Part shown: positions 26,121 to 35,531 of the stretch, one piece after another | How positions within the stretch are numbered: position 1 is the first letter of the stretch | How the letters are laid out: every line of letters begins with the position of its first letter | Origin: Shewanella algae | GTDB lineage: Bacteria > Pseudomonadota > Gammaproteobacteria > Enterobacterales > Shewanellaceae | Direction: 5' to 3' | DNA: 64,000 nt | NCBI RefSeq assembly: GCF_009183365.2 | Contig: NZ_CP068230.1 | Span: forward strand, 817,001-881,000 | Program-made: the position numbers and the translations under genes | Notes under the pieces: model-generated | What the model saw: only the letters and a program-made list of their open reading frames with translations | What the model was told of the DNA's origin: nothing | Database searches by the model: none

Positions 26121-27188
26121 GTGACAAGAGTAAAACCGACCGGGCTAAAGGTGAGCCTGCTTTGCAGTAGCGTGGTATTCATGCTGTGGGGTTGCGGTAA
26201 CAGTGAGCAACCACAGGCGGCCTCGGCCGCGCTTCCTCTGGTGCAGGTGATGGAGCTTCCGGCTCCTGTCAGTGACAGAGTGCATCAGTTCAGTGGCATT
26301 CTGGAGTCGGACAAGACGGCCGAGCTGTCTTTTCGGGTGCCGGGCACACTGGAGCAGATCTTGGCCGATGAAGGTAGTGAGGTCAAAAAGGGCCAGGTCA
26401 TCGCCCGTTTGGATCCCCATGACTTCCGGGTCAGTGTGATGGAGCTTGAGGCCAGGCTCCGCGAGGCCGAGGCTGCACATCGCTTGGCAGCCATTGAGCT
26501 TAAGCGGGTTCGCGCCGCCATGAATGACAAGGCGATAGCCGGGGTCAAGCTGGATCGGGCGATCAGCGCCGAAGCCCGCGCCAATGCCGGTGTGGATCTG
26601 CTGAAGCAATCTTTGAAAAAGGCCCAGGATTCCCTGGCCTATACCTCTCTCAAGGCCCCCTATGACGGCGTCATAGGTAAGCGCTTCGTCGACCGATATG
26701 AGCTGGTGGATGTCGGCACCCAGATAGTGACCATACATCAACCCACCACACTTAATGCCGTGGTCGATGTCTCTGAAAGCCAAATTTGGAATCTGCGCCA
26801 GGGCGCCAGTGGTGAGGTTTCCTGGTTCAATGCCGAAGGCTCGGTTGCGGCCGAGATCACCCAGATTGCCAGTGTTCCCGATAGGCTCAAACGCACCTAT
26901 GAAGTGACCTTTGCCCTGAAACAAGCGCCCAGGCAGCTGGTTGCCGGAAAGGCGGTCAATGTGGCGGTAAGCTTGCCTTACGCCAGCCAAAAGACTCAGC
27001 TGTATGTCAATCGGGTGGTTGATGAGCATGCCAGGGCGGTAGCGGTCAAAGCCGTGAGCCAAACCGATGACTCTATCTGTGTTTCCGGTGAACTCCAGCA
27101 GGGCGAGCGCATTATTTTGGCCGGTGGCGCCTTTGTGGAGGAAGGGCAGAAGGTGGTGGTATTGGGCGAGGCGCAGGTTGAGTCATGA
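26121..27188 (+). CDS. RND efflux periplasmic adaptor, lipoprotein
   Basis: A 355-residue HlyD/AcrA-type membrane-fusion protein. The lipobox MLWGC places the lipidated Cys at residue 25. Lipoyl half-motifs (VPGTLEQILADEGSEVKKGQVIARLDP; LKAPYDGVIGKRF) flank an alpha-helical hairpin (about 95-165), followed by beta-barrel and membrane-proximal domains. It joins the inner-membrane pump to the outer-membrane channel. Its stop overlaps the pump start by 4 bases (ATGA), which indicates translational coupling. Confidence 0.92.
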   Translation: MTRVKPTGLKVSLLCSSVVFMLWGCGNSEQPQAASAALPLVQVMELPAPVSDRVHQFSGILESDKTAELSFRVPGTLEQILADEGSEVKKGQVIARLDPHDFRVSVMELEARLREAEAAHRLAAIELKRVRAAMNDKAIAGVKLDRAISAEARANAGVDLLKQSLKKAQDSLAYTSLKAPYDGVIGKRFVDRYELVDVGTQIVTIHQPTTLNAVVDVSESQIWNLRQGASGEVSWFNAEGSVAAEITQIASVPDRLKRTYEVTFALKQAPRQLVAGKAVNVAVSLPYASQKTQLYVNRVVDEHARAVAVKAVSQTDDSICVSGELQQGERIILAGGAFVEEGQKVVVLGEAQVES

Positions 27189-30100
27189 GTCTGTCTACCT
27201 TTGCACTGAGACAAAAAACCTTTGTCATTTTTTTCACTGTCCTGGGGATGATTGCCGGGATCTATTCCTATTTCGATCTGGGGAAGTTGGAAGACCCTTC
27301 ATTTACGGTTAAAAGCGCGGTTATCGTGACTCTCTATCCGGGGGCCGATGCCAAGGAAGTGGAACAGTTGGTGACCGACAAGGTCGAGACCAAGCTGGAG
27401 GAGATGGAGTCGCTGTGGAAGCTGCGCTCGCTGTCCCGTCCCGGCAGCTCGATGATCTTTGTCGATCTCAAAGAGAAGGTGAACTCTGACGAATTGCCGC
27501 AGCAGTGGGACTTACTGCGCCGCAAGGTGGAAGATGTGAAGCTGGAGCTGCCGATGCAGGCGCAGATCAGCATAGTTCAGGATGAGTTTTCCGAAGTCTA
27601 CGGCATGTTGTTTGCGGTCTATGGCGACAACATGAGTATGGCGGAGATGAAAGACCACGCCAGGGAGTTGCAGCGGCGGATCAAGGCGGTCGAGGGCGTG
27701 AAAAAAGTGCAGCTGCACGGCATTCACGAGCAGGTGGTCAATATCCGCATCTCGGAAGAACGTCTGAGCGAAACCGGCCTGACCATGCTGCAACTGATCG
27801 ATCAGTTGCAAAGCCAGAATATGCCAGTGACCACAGGTGATTTTGATCTCGGGATTGAAAACCTGCGGGTAGAGCAGGGCGGCAGTTTCCAAACCGTGGA
27901 TGATATTCGTAACGTCAGTATTCAAACCGGGATCAATGGTTTGAACTCGGCGGTGATCCGCCTGGGCGATATCGCCGATATCAGCATGGATTATCAGGAT
28001 CCTGCCACTACTTTGAGCCGCTTCAATGGCCAACAAGCGGTTACTCTGGCTGTGAGCCCGGTCAACGGTATCAATGTGGTCAGCATAGGCGACACCCTCA
28101 AACAAGTGCTGGCGGATTACCAGGCCGAATTGCCTGCGGGTGCCGGTATCGGGGTTATCGCTTATCAGCCGGAAGAGGTGCAGAAGTCGGTCAATAACTT
28201 CATCAGCAATCTTATTGAAAGTATTGTGATTGTTGTGGTTGTGCTGCTGATCTTTATGGGCTGGCGCAGCGCTTCGATTGTCGGCGCCAGTTTGCTGCTG
28301 ACGATTCTCTTTACCCTGGTCTATATGAATTTGACCAATGTGGATCTGCAGCGGGTTTCCCTGGGTTCATTTGTGTTGGCCTTGGGAATGCTGGTGGATA
28401 ACGCCATTGTGATAGTGGATCTGTTCCAGGCCAAGATTAAACAAGGGATAGAGCGCACTCAGGCGGTTGTCGACAGCATCAAGGAGATGGCTGTCCCGCT
28501 GCTGGCGGCGACTGTGATTGCCGCCATGGGCACGGCGCCGGTATTGCTGTCACAAACCGATTCGGCCGAGTTTTCCCTGTCTATTGTCCAGGTGCTGTGC
28601 AGTTCACTGCTGCTTTCCTGGGTGATCGCCATGATAGTCACGCCGCTGATGTGCTGGTTCTTCCTCGGTAAGGTCGCTGATGAAGATAAGGCGAAAGCTC
28701 CTTCACGCTATTGGCTGATGTATCAAAATGCAGTTGATTGGGTCGTGGAAAACCCCAAGAAAACCTTGTTGTATGTCATCCCTTTACTGGTCGGCACCCT
28801 GTTGGCCGCACCGCTGCTGAAGGTGAACTTCATGCCGTCTTCGGACCGGGCGATAGTGTTTCTGGATTACTGGTTGCCCAATGGTGGTCGCATAGAGCAG
28901 ACCTCTGCCGATATGCGCAAGGTGGAAGCCTGGTTATTGCAGCAGCCAGAGGTGGAAAGTATCTCCAGCTCGGTCGGCGAGAGTGCGCCGCGCTTTTCGG
29001 TGACGGTTGAACCCGAGCCGCTGGACTCCAGCTATGGCCAGATACTGATCAACACCCGCAGCTATGAGGATATTGAGCCCCTGGTCAGTCGTGGTGATGC
29101 CTGGTTAAAGGCGCAATTCCCCTATGCCGAGCCGAGATTCAGGGATCTCAAGCTGGCGACCAAGGATAAGTATTCGATTGAAGCGCGCTTTATCGGCCCG
29201 GAGCCCGAGGTGCTGCATCGCCTGGCCGATGAGGCAAAGGCTGTGATGGCTTCACACCCCAATCTCAAATATGTTCGCGACGATTGGCGCCAGGAAAGCA
29301 AGGTGATGACGCCTATGGTCGACCTGCATGCGGCGCGCCTCGCCGGCGTAACCCGAACCGATATTGCCAATGCCATCAATCGGGTGACCGAAGGCAGCCA
29401 GGTGGGCACCATGAGGCATGGGGATGACCTTATTCCCATTAAGCTGCGCAGCGCCAACGCGACTCTGGAGCACTTTGAGAATATTCCGGTGCGCTCTTTG
29501 TTGGGGACTCACAGTGTGCCTATGGGGCAACTGGTTGAGAGCATAGAGATTAAGGGTGAAGAAAGCATGATCTGGCGTCGCAACCGGCTGCCGGCTATCA
29601 CGGTTCAGGCCGGAGTTAGCGGCGACACCGCATCCAATGTTCGTCAGCAGATTGCCGCCCAGATTGAAGCCATTGCCTTGCCGGCCGGCTACAAGATGGA
29701 GTGGGGTGGTGAATACTATGACGAGCAGCGCTCCATTGATGACTTGCTGGAACAAAATCCCAAGGCCACCTTGTTGATGCTGATCATTCTGGTCGCCATG
29801 TTCAATGCCTTCCGCCAGCCTCTGATCATCATGATCACCTTGCCGCTGGCCTCCATCGGCATTGTCTGGAGCCTGTTGTTGCTGGATAAACCCTTCGGCT
29901 TTATGGCGATAGTCGGCATGATCTGCCTCTCGGGCATGATCATCAAAAACGGCATTGTCCTGATGGATCAGATAGAGCTTGAGCGTCGTAACGGTTTGGG
30001 CATTGCCGAGGCGATCAAGGCTGCGACCTTGAATCGAACCATGGCGATCTCAATGGCGGCGTTGACTACGGCGCTGGGGATGATCCCTCTGCTTACCGAT

Positions 30101-30283
30101 CGCCTGTTCGATCAGATGGCGGCCACCATTATTGGCGGTCTCACTGCGGCATCCGTGCTGTCACTGTTTGTAATGCCGGCCCTTTATCGCTTGTTTTATC
30201 ACAGGGATGAACAAAGAGAAGCCGAACAACTTGAGTTGGCGGCCCCATCACAGCCTGTATTGACAGCCAAAGAGGTGAAGTAA
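27185..30283 (+). CDS. RND efflux transporter, inner-membrane pump
   Basis: A 1032-residue RND permease with twelve membrane spans and two large periplasmic loops. The first span follows FALRQKTFVIFFTVLG; the TM4 proton-relay segment reads SLGSFVLALGMLVDNAIVIVDLFQAKI with the conserved Asp, and the matching C-terminal segment is MAIVGMICLSGMIIKNGIVLMDQIELE. It resembles the VexF/MexF-like short-adaptor pumps of the HAE1 group more than metal pumps, as the HME motif is absent. Substrates are unknown but organic compounds are expected. It is the middle gene of a tightly coupled three-gene operon. Confidence 0.93.
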   Translation: MSLSTFALRQKTFVIFFTVLGMIAGIYSYFDLGKLEDPSFTVKSAVIVTLYPGADAKEVEQLVTDKVETKLEEMESLWKLRSLSRPGSSMIFVDLKEKVNSDELPQQWDLLRRKVEDVKLELPMQAQISIVQDEFSEVYGMLFAVYGDNMSMAEMKDHARELQRRIKAVEGVKKVQLHGIHEQVVNIRISEERLSETGLTMLQLIDQLQSQNMPVTTGDFDLGIENLRVEQGGSFQTVDDIRNVSIQTGINGLNSAVIRLGDIADISMDYQDPATTLSRFNGQQAVTLAVSPVNGINVVSIGDTLKQVLADYQAELPAGAGIGVIAYQPEEVQKSVNNFISNLIESIVIVVVVLLIFMGWRSASIVGASLLLTILFTLVYMNLTNVDLQRVSLGSFVLALGMLVDNAIVIVDLFQAKIKQGIERTQAVVDSIKEMAVPLLAATVIAAMGTAPVLLSQTDSAEFSLSIVQVLCSSLLLSWVIAMIVTPLMCWFFLGKVADEDKAKAPSRYWLMYQNAVDWVVENPKKTLLYVIPLLVGTLLAAPLLKVNFMPSSDRAIVFLDYWLPNGGRIEQTSADMRKVEAWLLQQPEVESISSSVGESAPRFSVTVEPEPLDSSYGQILINTRSYEDIEPLVSRGDAWLKAQFPYAEPRFRDLKLATKDKYSIEARFIGPEPEVLHRLADEAKAVMASHPNLKYVRDDWRQESKVMTPMVDLHAARLAGVTRTDIANAINRVTEGSQVGTMRHGDDLIPIKLRSANATLEHFENIPVRSLLGTHSVPMGQLVESIEIKGEESMIWRRNRLPAITVQAGVSGDTASNVRQQIAAQIEAIALPAGYKMEWGGEYYDEQRSIDDLLEQNPKATLLMLIILVAMFNAFRQPLIIMITLPLASIGIVWSLLLLDKPFGFMAIVGMICLSGMIIKNGIVLMDQIELERRNGLGIAEAIKAATLNRTMAISMAALTTALGMIPLLTDRLFDQMAATIIGGLTAASVLSLFVMPALYRLFYHRDEQREAEQLELAAPSQPVLTAKEVK

Positions 30284-31758
30284 TGAAGAAGCATATTTTG
30301 GCTGCCATTGTCGCTGTAACCCTGGTCAGTGGTTGCAGTATGGCACCTGACTATCAGTTGCCAAGCGTGAAGGTCAGTGAGCTGTATTTCAATGCCGATA
30401 CCCAAGGCGTGGCGGCTCAGGCCCTTGACTATCAAGAGTGGTGGCGGCAGTTCAATGATCCGCAATTGGATGCCTTGGTAGCCAAGGCGCAGCAGCAAAA
30501 CATCAACCTGAAAATCGCCGCCGAGCGGATCCGTTCGGCTCAGGCCTATGAAACGGCAGTGTCATCTTTGAAGTTGCCTTCGGTTTCTCTGGGTGGTGGG
30601 TATATGGATCTGCGGATCAGCGAGAACGATCCCATGATGGGGGGCGCCGTTTCCGGTGTTGCCTTGCCCGATGCCCTCGGTGGCGGCAGCGTCAAACTGA
30701 TGGACAGAGACCCCAATAGCAGCTTTCTCGGGGCGACGATAGCCTGGGAGGCCGATCTGTTTGGTCGCATAGATAGCCTGAGCCGGGCCGCCGAAATTCG
30801 GGTTGAGCAGGCAAGAATACTGAGAGCCAACCTCACCACCCTGATGACGGCCGAAGTCATAGATAACTATCTGCAATATCGCGGCGCCGAGGAGCGGATG
30901 CTGATCGCGGCCAAGAATATCAAGGAGCAGATAGAGGTGCTGGCACTGGTGGAGTCGCTGGAGCGCCATGGTTATGGCTCCAGCCTGGATGTAGCCAATA
31001 CCAAGGCGGCACTGGCGACGACCAAGGCGATGCTGCCCATGCTGGACTCGGCCAAGCAGGCGCATCTGCATCGGCTGGCGTTGCTGCTTGGGGAGAATAT
31101 CAACCAAACCCAGGCGCGTTTGACTGATGCCGCATTGCCGCAGATGCAGCAGTTGATCCCGACCGGGGTGCCTTCTGAATTGTTGACCCGGCGTTTGGAT
31201 ATCGCCTTGGCCGAGCGGGAAATTGCCGCCAAGAACCAGGAGTTGGGGGCCGCCATTGCCGCCAAGTACCCTAGCTTTTATCTGACCGGCGCCCCGGGAT
31301 TATCGGCAGATCACTTTGACGATCTCTTCTCCTCAGGCTCCACCACTTGGGCGCTGGCGGCGGGGTTTAACTGGAATATTTTCGATGCCGGTCGGACTCA
31401 AGCCATGGTTGATATCCAGGAGAGTGGTTTTAAGACCGCCGTGATGAGTTACCAACAAACAGTCAATAACGCCATCAATGAGGTGGAAACTGTGCTTAGG
31501 CTATACGGCAATAGCCTGGAATATCATAAGCATATAGCCAAGGCTGAGGCCCAGGCCGAGACGGCGGTGACCAAGGCCACCTCCCTGTATCGAGCCGGGC
31601 TTGAGAACCACTTGAGTGTGTTGAATGCCCAGAACGTTAAAAACAACATTCAGGATGCCGAAGTGGTGGCTAGGCTCAATACCGCCTCTACTGTTGTCAC
31701 TCTGTATAAGGCGCTTGGGGGCGACTGGAGCTTGAAGCAAACCCAGTCGCAACGATAA
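30283..31758 (+). CDS. RND outer-membrane factor, NodT/OprM type lipoprotein
   Basis: A 491-residue TolC-like channel with lipobox VSGC (Cys18). It has the two repeated outer-membrane efflux domains and the typical WWRQFNDPQLDALVAKAQQQNINLKIA start of the mature domain. The start ATG shares one base with the pump's stop codon. It completes the tripartite pump. A terminator follows. Confidence 0.92.
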   Translation: MKKHILAAIVAVTLVSGCSMAPDYQLPSVKVSELYFNADTQGVAAQALDYQEWWRQFNDPQLDALVAKAQQQNINLKIAAERIRSAQAYETAVSSLKLPSVSLGGGYMDLRISENDPMMGGAVSGVALPDALGGGSVKLMDRDPNSSFLGATIAWEADLFGRIDSLSRAAEIRVEQARILRANLTTLMTAEVIDNYLQYRGAEERMLIAAKNIKEQIEVLALVESLERHGYGSSLDVANTKAALATTKAMLPMLDSAKQAHLHRLALLLGENINQTQARLTDAALPQMQQLIPTGVPSELLTRRLDIALAEREIAAKNQELGAAIAAKYPSFYLTGAPGLSADHFDDLFSSGSTTWALAAGFNWNIFDAGRTQAMVDIQESGFKTAVMSYQQTVNNAINEVETVLRLYGNSLEYHKHIAKAEAQAETAVTKATSLYRAGLENHLSVLNAQNVKNNIQDAEVVARLNTASTVVTLYKALGGDWSLKQTQSQR

Positions 31759-31771
31759 GGCATTGATCTTA

Positions 31772-31814
31772 GGTGCAGGGGCTTTGTATGAGTCTATCCC
31801 TGCACCCGCTTTTT
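31772..31814 (+). terminator. Terminator of the RND operon
   Basis: A 9-bp stem GGTGCAGGG/CCCTGCACC with a 17-base loop, then CGCTTTTT. Confidence 0.7.
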
Positions 31815-31863
31815 CCAGGGTGAACCGCTGAGTCTGGTCACACTGAAAATCACAGGAGTTATT

Positions 31864-33171
31864 GTGGAGTCGTTAAATACCCCGCCGGAAGATGCTGGCC
31901 GCCAAGGGCAAAATACCCAGCTGCAGGCCTGTGAAGAGTGCGGTTTGGTGAGTGCTTTTAGCGAGCCCAAACCCGGCAATAAGGTGAGCTGTCCTCGCTG
32001 TCATCACGGCTTACAGTCAGCCTTGAAGGCACCGTTTCAGCAGGTTTGGGCCTATGGTTTGGCGACCCTTATCCTGTTGGCCTTGAGCCTGGGTTTCCCC
32101 TTCCTGTCTTTCAGTGTCCAGGGCTTGTCGCAAAAGGTCAGCCTCTGGGGCGCCTTGGTCAGCATGCATTACGCCAGCAACAGCATATTGGCGTTGGTGA
32201 TCTTACTGTGCGTGGTGATCTTGCCGCTGATCTATATCCTTTTTGCCATGTGCATCTATCGCCTGGGTTATCTGGCGAGCCAGGGGAGAGCTGTATCTTT
32301 AGGTTGGGCCAGAACCGGCAGCAAGCTTATTTTCAAGTTTGAATCCTGGTTGATGGCCGATGTGTTTCTGGTGGGGATCTTGGTGGCCATGGTGAAGATC
32401 ATCGCCTTGGCAGATGTCGGTTTTGGGCCATCTTTCTGGGCTTTTTGCCTCTACAGCCTGCTATTGGTGAAGTTTGTCTCCGTCATCGACAGCTCATGGA
32501 TCTGGGATCGCTTGTCACCCAGAGAAGAGATTGCCCAGGTCCATAGCGGTGACAGCCATCTAAATCACAACCATGATTCCTGCCATATCTGTGGCCAATT
32601 GAATCTGGTGTCGAGTAAAAACTGCTGCCGCTGCGGCGCTGGGGTTCAGCCCTATATTCCACTGCAAAGTATGCAGACGGCCTGGGCTTTTTTGCTGGCC
32701 GCCGTGGTGTTTTATATACCGGCCAACTTCTATCCCATCATGTATACCACCAGCGTCGGGCAGACCGAAGCATCGACCATTATCAGCGGTGTGGTATTGC
32801 TTTGGCATCTAGGTTCCTATCCCGTGGCCTCGGTGATTTTTCTGGCCAGCATAGTGATCCCTACCGCCAAGATCCTGTCTCTGGCTTATCTGTTTCGCCA
32901 GGCGGGTAAAGGGCGGGTTAAGGGCAAAGAGAGTCGCAATCAATCGCTGTACCGGGTAACCGAATTCATCGGCCGCTGGTCCATGATAGATATCTTTGTG
33001 GTGGCTTTGCTGACCGCTCTGGTTCAGTTGGATGAGCTTATGGCCATCAAGCCGGGACCTGCGGCACTCTCCTTCGCCATGGTGGTGATCCTGACCATGC
33101 TGTCTGCCATTAGTTTTGACTCCAGGGTGCTCTGGAGTCAGTCAGGGCTCAAAAAGCGGGCCCATGAATAA
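31864..33171 (+). CDS. pqiA: PqiA-type integral membrane protein of an MCE lipid-transport system
   Basis: A 435-residue inner-membrane protein with two similar halves, each carrying a zinc-ribbon (CEECGLVS...CPRCHHG and CHICGQLN...CCRCGAG) followed by four membrane spans. This is the PqiA/LetA architecture. It pairs with the MCE protein PqiB to move lipids between inner and outer membranes. The start is GTG with AGGAG 6 bases upstream. pqiB begins 8 bases before its stop. Confidence 0.93.
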   Translation: MESLNTPPEDAGRQGQNTQLQACEECGLVSAFSEPKPGNKVSCPRCHHGLQSALKAPFQQVWAYGLATLILLALSLGFPFLSFSVQGLSQKVSLWGALVSMHYASNSILALVILLCVVILPLIYILFAMCIYRLGYLASQGRAVSLGWARTGSKLIFKFESWLMADVFLVGILVAMVKIIALADVGFGPSFWAFCLYSLLLVKFVSVIDSSWIWDRLSPREEIAQVHSGDSHLNHNHDSCHICGQLNLVSSKNCCRCGAGVQPYIPLQSMQTAWAFLLAAVVFYIPANFYPIMYTTSVGQTEASTIISGVVLLWHLGSYPVASVIFLASIVIPTAKILSLAYLFRQAGKGRVKGKESRNQSLYRVTEFIGRWSMIDIFVVALLTALVQLDELMAIKPGPAALSFAMVVILTMLSAISFDSRVLWSQSGLKKRAHE

Positions 33172-34837
33172 TATGAGTGAATCTATGTTAAATGACGAAT
33201 TTGTCCGGGCCGAAGAGTCCCCCAGCGCCAAGGTGTCTGCCGTTTGGCTGATACCTATAGTTGCATTACTCATCGGTTGCTGGATGCTTTACGACTACTT
33301 CAATCAGCTCGGCAGTGAGATCAAGCTACACCTCAAGACCGCCGAAGGCATAGAGGTAGGCAAAACCTTTATCAAGTCGCGTAATGTCAATGTTGGTGTG
33401 ATTGAGAGCATCAAGCTGAGCGATGATTACAGCGCGATTATCGCGACGGCAAGAGTGTCGCCGGACGCCGAGAGAATGCTCACCACAGACGCCCGCTTCT
33501 GGGTGGTGAAGCCCAGAATCGGCAAAGAGGGGATAACAGGGCTGGATACCTTGTTGTCCGGTGCCTACATAGAGCTGGAGCCGGGAAGAACGGCCGTCGG
33601 CCACTATGAATTCAATGTGCTGGAGCATCCTCCGGTGGCCTCGGCCGATGAACAGGGCATCAGGGTAGTGCTCAATAGCCGCCAGGCGGGCAAGCTCGGT
33701 GTCGGCGACCCTGTACTCTACGAAGGCTTCACTGTCGGCAGAGTGGAAAGCACCGGCTTTGATACCGATAAACGCCAGGCGTTTTACCAGTTGTTTATCA
33801 ATAAACCCTATGATGAGTTGGTACGCAGCAACAGCCAATTTTGGCTGGTCTCGGGGCTGAATATGCAGCTGTCTGCCAAGGGGCTGGATCTGCAGGTGGG
33901 TTCCCTGGAGTCATTGCTCAGAGGAGGTGTCAGCTTTGGCCTGCCGGAGGGGCGTTTGGCCGGGGAAAAGGTTGAGGATGGTGAGGACCATTTCCGTCTC
34001 TATGACTCGCGGGAGTTGGCCAGTCAGAGCCTCTACAGCCAGTATTTGGAATATGTCATGTTGTTTGATGAGTCGGTGCGGGGGCTGCATGAAGGCGCCG
34101 GCGTCGAATTCCGCGGTATTACTATAGGTAAAGTGGTCAAGGCACCGCTGACGTTGCAGCAGTATGGTGTTCATGGCGCAGGATTCAGCAATGGCACCAT
34201 TCCGGTATTGGTCAGAATTGAGCTGGCGCGGGTATTTGAAAACGCCGAGTCGGCGGGGCTTGAGCAGCTGCGCGCAGAAATAGACAGAGATTTGGGGGCC
34301 GGCCTGAGAGCGAGTCTCAAGACAGGGAGTCTGTTAACCGGCGCGCTGTTCATCGACTTGGATCTGTATCCGGATGCCGAGCCATACCGGGCCGGGACTT
34401 TTATGGAGTATCCACTGTTTCCCACCAAGCGTGCCGGAGTGGCCGAAATACAAAAACAGGTGGGGCAACTGATCAGCAAATTAAATAACTTACCACTGGA
34501 GAGCACTTTCCAGGGGGTCAACCATACCCTGGAAAACACCAGTGCCGCCTTGGCGCAATGGGACAAGGTGGGGCAAAAATTGGAGCAGTTGCTTAAGCAA
34601 CAGGAGATGCAGGCCTTACCGGGTGAGCTGCAAAACACGCTGCGGGAATTTCAAGGGATGGCGCAGGACTATGGCCAGGACTCGGCCATGTACGCCGAAT
34701 TGCAATCCAGTCTGAAACAGCTCAAGGCTGTGATGCGGGAGTTGCAGCCTTTGTCACGGCAACTGAATGAAAAACCCAACCTCTTGATCATGGGGGCAGA
34801 TATTGCCGCCGATCCGGCACCGAAAAAGGCCGATTGA
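33164..34837 (+). CDS. pqiB: PqiB, MCE-domain intermembrane lipid-transport protein
   Basis: A 557-residue periplasmic protein anchored by one N-terminal helix (VSAVWLIPIVALLIGCWMLYDYF). Three MCE (MlaD) domains follow (about 45-135, 160-265 and 290-420), each with the pattern of a GIEVGKTFIKSRNVNVGVIESI strand core. A long helical C-terminal part forms the needle of the tube. This matches E. coli PqiB in length. ATG 33164 overlaps the end of pqiA; the frame is open further upstream inside pqiA. The pqiC lipoprotein start lies one base after its stop. Confidence 0.92.
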   Translation: MNNMSESMLNDEFVRAEESPSAKVSAVWLIPIVALLIGCWMLYDYFNQLGSEIKLHLKTAEGIEVGKTFIKSRNVNVGVIESIKLSDDYSAIIATARVSPDAERMLTTDARFWVVKPRIGKEGITGLDTLLSGAYIELEPGRTAVGHYEFNVLEHPPVASADEQGIRVVLNSRQAGKLGVGDPVLYEGFTVGRVESTGFDTDKRQAFYQLFINKPYDELVRSNSQFWLVSGLNMQLSAKGLDLQVGSLESLLRGGVSFGLPEGRLAGEKVEDGEDHFRLYDSRELASQSLYSQYLEYVMLFDESVRGLHEGAGVEFRGITIGKVVKAPLTLQQYGVHGAGFSNGTIPVLVRIELARVFENAESAGLEQLRAEIDRDLGAGLRASLKTGSLLTGALFIDLDLYPDAEPYRAGTFMEYPLFPTKRAGVAEIQKQVGQLISKLNNLPLESTFQGVNHTLENTSAALAQWDKVGQKLEQLLKQQEMQALPGELQNTLREFQGMAQDYGQDSAMYAELQSSLKQLKAVMRELQPLSRQLNEKPNLLIMGADIAADPAPKKAD

Positions 34838-34838
34838 T

Positions 34839-35441
34839 ATGCGAATTATCCTGTTTTCTCTACTGCTGGTATTGGCCGGCTGCTCCAGCCAACCCCAGGT
34901 GGCCACTTACTTCTTGGGTAAAGCGCCGCAGGTAACTCCTGAAGCGAGAGCAACATCCCCTCTGTGCCAGTGCCAATGGCGCCTCGCCGGGGTGGAAATG
35001 GCCGACTTTCTGGCGGGTAATGGTTTGGTTTATCAGGTTTCAAACCATGAATTGGCTATCGCCCGTCAGCATCTGTGGGCCGGTGATATCACTGGGCAGA
35101 TAAAGGTCAAGATGGCATCTTTGTTGGCCAATGAATGCCCACGTGAGGCCTGGGTCAATATACCGGCGCAGCAGCCATTAACCCTGAGTTTAAGTTTCAA
35201 CGAGTTTCACGGACGATACAGCGGCGATGCCTTGATTGGGGGCCATTGGCGTCTCAGTAAGTCTTCCGGCGAACAAGTGTTGCAGGCCGACTTTCATTAT
35301 GACGTGCCCCTGGCTTCAGACGGATACCCGGCGCTGGTGGAGAGCCTCTCCCTGGGGCTTGAAAAGCTGGCGCGGGATATTAATCCCGGGATTGCGAGCC
35401 TGAATCTCACTAGCGAACAGAATTTGGCTTCTTATCGCTAA
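34839..35441 (+). CDS. pqiC: PqiC, outer-membrane lipoprotein of the Pqi system
   Basis: A 200-residue lipoprotein of the ABC-type transport auxiliary family (DUF330). Lipobox LAGC puts the lipidated Cys at residue 15, and the body carries the family's YFLG start and WAGDITGQIKVKMASLL segment. It docks the PqiB needle to the outer membrane. It begins one base after the pqiB stop, so the three genes form one operon, closed by a terminator. Confidence 0.9.
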   Translation: MRIILFSLLLVLAGCSSQPQVATYFLGKAPQVTPEARATSPLCQCQWRLAGVEMADFLAGNGLVYQVSNHELAIARQHLWAGDITGQIKVKMASLLANECPREAWVNIPAQQPLTLSLSFNEFHGRYSGDALIGGHWRLSKSSGEQVLQADFHYDVPLASDGYPALVESLSLGLEKLARDINPGIASLNLTSEQNLASYR

Positions 35442-35459
35442 GGTTTCGCCCAATTTAGC

Positions 35460-35504
35460 CACTGCTGCGGCTGCATCATGCGGTCGCAGCAGTGTGCTTC
35501 TTTT
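35460..35504 (+). terminator. Terminator of pqiABC
   Basis: A 10-bp stem CACTGCTGCG/CGCAGCAGTG with a 15-base loop, followed by TGCTTCTTTT. Confidence 0.7.
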
Positions 35505-35531
35505 AGAGAGTCTACTGCAATGGGAATGGCG

